From: VXRJ01 sp964636705 | GTDB taxonomy: Bacteria > Acidobacteriota > Vicinamibacteria > Vicinamibacterales > UBA8438 | NCBI GenBank assembly: GCA_964636705.1 | Contig: CAZWUJ010000015.1 | Span: 18,803 to 82,802, forward strand | Length of the DNA: 64,000 nucleotides | Direction of reading: 5' to 3' | Part shown: positions 59,417 to 64,000 of the stretch, piece by piece | How the letters are laid out: every line of letters starts with the position of its first letter | How positions within the stretch are numbered: the stretch's first letter is position 1 | The notes under the pieces: generated by a model | The model's database searches: none | The model's input: only the letters and a program-made list of their open reading frames with translations | Told to the model about the DNA's origin: nothing | Position numbers and translations under genes: made by a program

Positions 59417-62400
59417 TTATCCCAAGTGTAGCGCCGATAGCCCCTCAAGCAAGCTGTTGACCTGCGCCAGCAGCGAAAGATCGTTCCGCGTCGCCATTGC
59501 AGCGCCGGCCGCCCGTCCCGGACCGGCCCCCGGAGCGAACGCCGGATCCGGCGCCGGAGCGCCGCGCAGGTCGAGGCGCAGCAGGCCACTCGGCGAGAGG
59601 GCAATCCCCGTCCGTGAGCCGACGAACTCGACCATTCTCGCTGGATCGAGCGGCGCGTCCTCGCGGAACCTGATCATCAAACGCGATCCCTCGCGGTCGA
59701 TCGTCTCCACCCCGATCCGATCCGCTGCGATGCGCGTGCGGCCGTACGCCGCAAGCCGATCGATCGTGGGATGGATGGGGCCGTAGCGGTCCGCCACTTC
59801 GTCGAGAGCCGACGCGAGCGCGGTCTCGCTGGTGGCCGCGGCCACCTTCCGGTACACCGCCAACCGCTGATCGGACTCGGGGATGTACCGTTCGTCGACG
59901 CGGAGATCGACTCCCAGGCGCACACGGGCAAGCCGTTCCTCGGCAACCTTCTCGCCCTGCAGTTCGCGGACCGTCTGCTCCAGCAGCTTCACGTACAGGT
60001 CGAAGCCGATTGCCTCGATATGGCCGGTCTGCTCCGCACCCAGCAGGTTGCCGGCGCCGCGGATCTCCAGATCGAGCGCGGCGATCCGGAATCCGCTGCC
60101 GAGTTCGCTGAACTCGCGAATGGCGGCAAGCCGTTTCCGCGCCACCGGCGAGAGCGTGTCCTTGGGCGGCACGAGCAGGTAGGCGTACGCGCGGCGGTCG
60201 GAGCGGCCCACGCGCCCGCGCAACTGGTAGAGCTGGGCGAGGCCATACTTCTCGGCGTGGTTGATGAGGATCGTGTTGACGTTCGGGATGTCGATACCGT
60301 TCTCGATGATCGTCGTCGCGATCAGGACGTCGTAACGATGCGCGACGAAGTCGATCATCACCCGCTCGAGCACTGCCTCGCTGGTTTGTCCGTGCGCTAC
60401 CGCGAGACGGGCCTCCGGCACCAGGCGCCGCACGCGGTCCGCGACCGTAGCAATTGACTCGACCCGATTGTGGACCAGATAAACCTGCCCGCCGCGCGCC
60501 AGTTCGGTCCGTATGGCGCGCGCGATGAGGTCGCCGTCGAACTGGACGACGTTCGTCTGGATCGCCAGGCGGTCCTTCGGGGGCGTCTCGATGACCGACA
60601 GGTCACGGATGCCCGCCAGAGACATGTTCAGTGTCCGCGGAATCGGCGTCGCGGTCAGCGTCAGGACATCGACGCGCCGGCGCAACTGCTTGATCCGCTC
60701 CTTGTGGGCGACGCCGAACCGTTGCTCCTCATCGACGATCAGGAGGCCGAAGTCGCGGAACTGGACGTCCTTCGACAGCAGGCGGTGCGTCCCCACCACG
60801 AAATCCACCTTGCCCGCCGCGAGATCGGCCAGGACCCGCTTCTGCGCCGGGCGGCCGACGAACCGGCTGAGCATCGCGACGCGGATCGGGAACGCGGCGA
60901 ACCGCTCGCGGATCGTCTCCGTGTGCTGAAACGCCAGAACCGTGGTGGCGGTAAGCAGCGCGACCTGTTTGCCGTCCATCAGTGCCTTGAACGCGGCACG
61001 AAGTGCGACCTCGGTCTTGCCGTAGCCGACATCGCCGCAGAGCAGCCGGTCCATCGTGCCGGGAGCTTCCATGTCCTGCTTGATGTCGGCGAGCGCGGAC
61101 TGCTGATCCGGCGTCAACTCGTATTCGAACGCGGCCTCGAACTCCCGCTGCCAGTGCGTGTCCGGGTTGAATGCATGGCCCGGCAGCGCCTTGCGCGCGG
61201 CGTACAGCTTGAGCAACTCCTGCGCCATATCGCGCATCGACTTGCGGACGCGCTTCTTGGCCTTCTGCCAGCTCGTGCCTCCCAACTTGTCGAGCGACGC
61301 CCTGGCCGCGCCCGTGTACTTCTGCAGCAGGTCCAGTTGCTCGACCGGGACGAAGAGCTTGTCGCCACCGGCGTAGCGCAACTCGACGAACTCCTGGTGC
61401 GTGTGCTTCGGGCCGGCGCCGAGCCGGCGGAGGCCCACGAACTCCCCAATGCCGTGGTCGACGTGGACCACCGGGTCTCCTGCCTTCAGATCCCGGAAAT
61501 CCGAGAGGAACGACCGGGCGGCTGATTTCTTCTGGTGGCGGATCAAGTGCTCGTCGTCGAACAGGTCGGATTCCGCGTAGATCTGCAAGTGGGCGTCGGG
61601 CAATCGGAAACCGCGCGACAACTCGCCGGTAGCGACGAGGACGGCGGCAGGGGCCGTCGTCTCCGCCCCCTCCACTCTCACGCCCACCATTTCGTGTTCG
61701 GCAAGCAACTCGACAATCCGATCGGCGCGCCCGTCGGTCTCTGCGACGAACAGGAGCCGATCACCCCGTTCGCGGCCGCGACGGACATCCGCGAGCCATT
61801 CCTGCAGGCGGTTGCGAAAGCCGAGGGCTGGCTGGCACGCAATATGGCGGGCTCCCGCCCCGACATCGAGCGGATCGATCGTTGACGCGCCGTCGAACCA
61901 GCCGATCACTTCGCCACCGTCAACCGCGAGGGTCTCGGGAGGGGGCGCCGGATCGCCTCGTTCCTCCGCTCCGATTCGCGCCGTCAGGAATTGCGCCGAA
62001 CTTTCGTGGATATGTTCGGTGGTTTCCTCCGGCGCACAAACGACGAAGCGCGCGCCCGCGATGCGCACGTAGTCCGCGAACGTGGCGGATCGATCCCGTG
62101 GCCTATCGAGGTCGTCGTTCGCACCGACGTTGTCGCCGTTCGTCCCGCTCGTGCCGGTCATGCGATCCAACTGGTCTGTCAGCGGGCGAACCGACACTTG
62201 ATCAAGCGTCGAAACCGAGCGCTGCGTCGAAGGATCGAACCGGCGCAGTGACTCGACGCTGTCGCCAACGAACTCCGCGCGGACCGGATAATCCTCGCCG
62301 GCCGCGAAAATGTCGACGACGCCGCCGCGACCGCAGAACTCGCCATGCGCCTCGACCGGGTCGGCGCGCGTGAATCCAGCTTCCGCCAGCCGATCCGCCA

Positions 62401-62875
62401 GCTCGACCGGATCGCAGACGCCGCCGACGTGCAGGTCCACCGTGGAGTGGAGCAGCCTCGCCGGCGGGCTGAGCCGCGATAGCAATGCCGGCGCCGAGGC
62501 AACTACCACCCGTGCGCGACGCTCGGCCAGCGCTACCAGGGCGCGAGCCCGGGACGATGCGACATCGAGGTGCGGTGCGATGCCGCGGTACGGATCTACC
62601 TCGGGAGACGGAAACGGCAGGACGTCACGCACCGTTTCCTCCCGGGCAAGGCCGTCAAGCGACCCAAGGAAGAACCTCGCGTCGGCGGTCATCGATTCGA
62701 TATCCCGGTCGCGCGGCACGACCAGCACGACGGGTCTGGCGCCGGCCAGGACGGCCGCCGCAAAGGCCTGCGCGGGCGGGGTCAACCCGGAGAGGGACTC
62801 GCCCGAGGACGCACCGCGACCCAGGGCGGCGCCATCCGCCGCCTGCCGAAACAGGGCGCGCAACGTCAGCGACAA
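59417..62875 (-). CDS. mfd: Transcription-repair coupling factor Mfd
   Basis: A 1152-residue translocase that removes RNA polymerase stalled at DNA lesions and recruits UvrA. TTG at 62875 is chosen: AAAGGA lies just upstream and the length then matches the family; the frame runs on to 63262 but overlaps the antitoxin gene. N-terminal UvrB-like domain (LPFPSPEVDPYRGIAPH), RNAP-interacting domain (KAGDPVVHVDHGIGEFVGL). Helicase motifs: LCGDVGYGKTEVALR (I), IVDEEQRFGV (DEEQ), TLTATPIPRTLNMSL (III), IIENGIDIPNVNTI and GRVGRSDRRAYAY (VI). The C-terminal TRCF domain has VDERYIPESDQRLAVYRK. It heads the mfd-surA-dus-NUDIX operon. Confidence 0.95.
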   Translation of the reverse strand: MSLTLRALFRQAADGAALGRGASSGESLSGLTPPAQAFAAAVLAGARPVVLVVPRDRDIESMTADARFFLGSLDGLAREETVRDVLPFPSPEVDPYRGIAPHLDVASSRARALVALAERRARVVVASAPALLSRLSPPARLLHSTVDLHVGGVCDPVELADRLAEAGFTRADPVEAHGEFCGRGGVVDIFAAGEDYPVRAEFVGDSVESLRRFDPSTQRSVSTLDQVSVRPLTDQLDRMTGTSGTNGDNVGANDDLDRPRDRSATFADYVRIAGARFVVCAPEETTEHIHESSAQFLTARIGAEERGDPAPPPETLAVDGGEVIGWFDGASTIDPLDVGAGARHIACQPALGFRNRLQEWLADVRRGRERGDRLLFVAETDGRADRIVELLAEHEMVGVRVEGAETTAPAAVLVATGELSRGFRLPDAHLQIYAESDLFDDEHLIRHQKKSAARSFLSDFRDLKAGDPVVHVDHGIGEFVGLRRLGAGPKHTHQEFVELRYAGGDKLFVPVEQLDLLQKYTGAARASLDKLGGTSWQKAKKRVRKSMRDMAQELLKLYAARKALPGHAFNPDTHWQREFEAAFEYELTPDQQSALADIKQDMEAPGTMDRLLCGDVGYGKTEVALRAAFKALMDGKQVALLTATTVLAFQHTETIRERFAAFPIRVAMLSRFVGRPAQKRVLADLAAGKVDFVVGTHRLLSKDVQFRDFGLLIVDEEQRFGVAHKERIKQLRRRVDVLTLTATPIPRTLNMSLAGIRDLSVIETPPKDRLAIQTNVVQFDGDLIARAIRTELARGGQVYLVHNRVESIATVADRVRRLVPEARLAVAHGQTSEAVLERVMIDFVAHRYDVLIATTIIENGIDIPNVNTILINHAEKYGLAQLYQLRGRVGRSDRRAYAYLLVPPKDTLSPVARKRLAAIREFSELGSGFRIAALDLEIRGAGNLLGAEQTGHIEAIGFDLYVKLLEQTVRELQGEKVAEERLARVRLGVDLRVDERYIPESDQRLAVYRKVAAATSETALASALDEVADRYGPIHPTIDRLAAYGRTRIAADRIGVETIDREGSRLMIRFREDAPLDPARMVEFVGSRTGIALSPSGLLRLDLRGAPAPDPAFAPGAGPGRAAGAAMATRNDLSLLAQVNSLLEGLSALHLG

Positions 62876-63001
62876 CGTCCTTTGAACCGGCGTCTCCGTA
62901 CGCCGAACCGCCAAGTCTATCTTGGCGCCGCCAGCCGTGCAGCGTGGTGCGCCGACCTGGTGCGCCGGCCTCCAGCCCGGCACGATCGCCACCGCAGCAA
63001 G

Positions 63002-63031
63002 TTGACAGAAACTAACAATTCCTGACACATT
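63002..63031 (+). promoter_or_regulatory. Promoter of the toxin-antitoxin operon
   Basis: TTGACA at 63002-63007 matches the -35 consensus exactly. The -10 is poor (CACATT at 63026-63031, 18-nt spacer). The stretch is much more AT-rich than its surroundings, and TGACA / TGACAC repeats could form an operator. Confidence 0.45.
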
Positions 63032-63040
63032 CAATACATC

Positions 63041-63571
63041 ATGCCAGAACATTGGGAGCCGCGCAGCGCCTCGGGGGACGGAACTACCGCCTACCGCCGC
63101 CCCAGACCGGGCACCCGCACCGGCCGAGTCTGGGAAATCGCGGACGCGATAACGGACGAGCGGGGTCGCCTGGCAACCGTGGCGGAAGTGCGTGACCGCG
63201 TTGTCGCGGAAGCGGGCAACGGACGGACGGCTAACACGCAGTACTACCACTGGAAGGCCCACCGCGCCGCCCGGAGGGAGGCTGGCGCTCCCGCTCCGTC
63301 CGCCGCCAGTCCAGCCCCCGACGTTTCGCCCCAGTCTCTTCGGGTGGCGCCGGACGGCCGCATCGTGGTTCCCGCCGCCATGCGGGAGGCCATGCGAATC
63401 AGGCCGGACGGCCGCGTGTCCGCACGGGTCGAGAACGGGGAGCTGCGGGTGATCTCCTCGACCGTCGCGGTCGAGCAGGTGCAGGCAAGTATGCGGCGTT
63501 ATAAGCAGCCGGAAGAAAGCGTGGTCGACGAATTCCTCGCCGAACGGCGGACGCTCTGGGGAGAGGAATGA
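63041..63571 (+). CDS. AbrB/MazE-type antitoxin with N-terminal extension
   Basis: A 176-residue protein. The C-terminal part (about 98-145) is a swapped-hairpin AbrB/SpoVT fold: LRVAPDGRIVVPAAMREAMRI and VSARVENGELRVISS. The tail (QASMRRYKQPEESVVDEFLAERRTLWGEE) would mask the toxin. The N-terminal 80 residues are unusual for VapB: a helical unit (GRVWEIADAITDERGRLATVAEVRDRVVAEA) ending NTQYYHWKAHRAARR resembles a separate DNA-binding domain. No Shine-Dalgarno sequence precedes the ATG. The gene overlaps the PIN toxin by ATGA and probably represses the operon. Confidence 0.82.
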   Translation: MPEHWEPRSASGDGTTAYRRPRPGTRTGRVWEIADAITDERGRLATVAEVRDRVVAEAGNGRTANTQYYHWKAHRAARREAGAPAPSAASPAPDVSPQSLRVAPDGRIVVPAAMREAMRIRPDGRVSARVENGELRVISSTVAVEQVQASMRRYKQPEESVVDEFLAERRTLWGEE

Positions 63572-63948
63572 GCGTCGTGTTCGACGCCTCGGCCATCCTG
63601 ACGATTGCCTTCGCCGAAGACGGCGCCGACGTCGCCGTCCGCGATCTGGAAGGCGCCATTGTGTCTTCGGTCAACGCCTCCGAGGTCGTGGCGAAACTCA
63701 TCGATCGGGGCGCGACGGCCGAGGAGGCCCGGACCGCGTTCCTCAAGTTCAACCTGCACGTCCGGCCGTTCGATCAACAACTCGCCATCACGGCCGGTCA
63801 GATGCGCGCGCAGACACGGGCTGGCGGCCTTTCCCTCGGCGATCGCGCCTGCCTCGCCCTCGCAAGCCGTGAAGGCGCACGCGTCGTCACGGCTGATCGG
63901 TCGTGGAGAGACGTGAACCTGGGCGTCGAGATAACAGTGATCCGCTAG
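63568..63948 (+). CDS. vapC: PIN-domain toxin, VapC family
   Basis: A 126-residue ribonuclease toxin. Four acidic residues of the PIN active site are in place: Asp in VVFDASAIL, Glu in SSVNASEVVAKL, Asp in LSLGDRACLAL and Asp in VVTADRSW. They bind Mg2+ and cut structured RNA, often tRNA. The ATG overlaps the antitoxin stop (ATGA), so synthesis is coupled. Length and motif spacing are standard. Confidence 0.9.
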   Translation: MSVVFDASAILTIAFAEDGADVAVRDLEGAIVSSVNASEVVAKLIDRGATAEEARTAFLKFNLHVRPFDQQLAITAGQMRAQTRAGGLSLGDRACLALASREGARVVTADRSWRDVNLGVEITVIR

Positions 63949-63986
63949 CTAGTGTTCGACAGAAAACCCGCAAGTTCTTGAATCTA

Positions 63987-64000
63987 CGAGATATATCTCG
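63987..64000. repeat. AT-rich 14-nt perfect palindrome at window edge
   Basis: CGAGATATATCTCG is self-complementary. It lies at the end of a stretch (63949-64000) of lower GC than the rest and could be an operator or part of a mobile-element end; the window stops here, so it cannot be judged. Confidence 0.35.

Noticed and set aside
62876..63262. N-terminal extension of Mfd
   Set aside because: It overlaps the antitoxin gene, is not family-like, and TTG 62875 has a good ribosome site and gives the normal length.

Overview
The window is about 66% GC (estimated by eye) and densely coding. It has the gene content of a free-living, aerobic, heterotrophic Acidobacteriota, most like the Vicinamibacteria/Vicinamibacterales. 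This placement is an inference from content: exported PQQ quinoproteins, a DUF1501/DUF1800 pair, lipoprotein amidohydrolases, a PCYCGC-type protein, UPF0182 and a haem-copper oxidase operon. No rRNA, tRNA, CRISPR array or intact insertion sequence was seen. Fifty-six coding genes are called.

Layout. 1-5.5 kb: end of an M20 peptidase, a PfkB sugar kinase, an Asp-box sialidase-like protein, a short porin-like protein, a soluble aldose dehydrogenase and an NHL-repeat lipoprotein. 5.5-13 kb: a 5'-nucleotidase, a DUF6265 protein, two convergent PQQ beta-propeller dehydrogenases and an exported protein of unknown function. 13.3-17.5 kb: a cytochrome c oxidase operon (I, III, IV, two tiny membrane proteins, II). 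17.5-21 kb: a SurA-like/DsbA fusion, a GlcD-type flavoprotein and a holin-like membrane protein. 21-24.6 kb: a minus-strand operon of a zinc-ribbon protein, a tandem-thioredoxin oxidoreductase with an in-frame UGA at its active site, and a Cu+ P-type ATPase. 24.7-29.1 kb: a MacAB-like efflux system with two permeases. 29-46 kb: UPF0182, amidohydrolase, nucleoside deoxyribosyltransferase, MBL hydrolase, ClpS-ClpA, sulfotransferase, aminotransferase, M1-like peptidase, DsbD-like protein and a lipid kinase. 46-53.3 kb: a regulatory block. 53.3-63 kb: DUF1501/DUF1800, then mfd-surA-dus-NUDIX. 63-64 kb: a VapBC-type toxin-antitoxin pair.

Two features stand out. First, the gene at 23383-24048 is one continuous frame interrupted only by TGA exactly where the first cysteine of a TPT-CxxC motif belongs. 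A perfect 6-bp stem with a GGUCA loop starts 11 nt after the UGA (loop 17 nt after it), as expected of a bacterial SECIS. This is a probable selenoprotein, co-transcribed with a copper pump. Second, 47724-47857 has a consensus sigma-54 promoter whose predicted start lies 4 nt before a 14-bp perfect stem that closes a nested RNA structure of about 105 nt: a candidate sigma-54-dependent small RNA. A second consensus sigma-54 promoter (51221-51236, minus) drives a FliA-type sigma factor. An NtrC-type activator and a PAS histidine kinase are neighbours, so the block reads as a sigma-54 to alternative-sigma/sRNA circuit without flagellar genes.

Many transcripts look leaderless: a -10-like hexamer lies 6-9 nt before the start codon of at least six genes. 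Several convergent gene pairs are separated by GC-rich hairpins that begin in or next to the stop codons.
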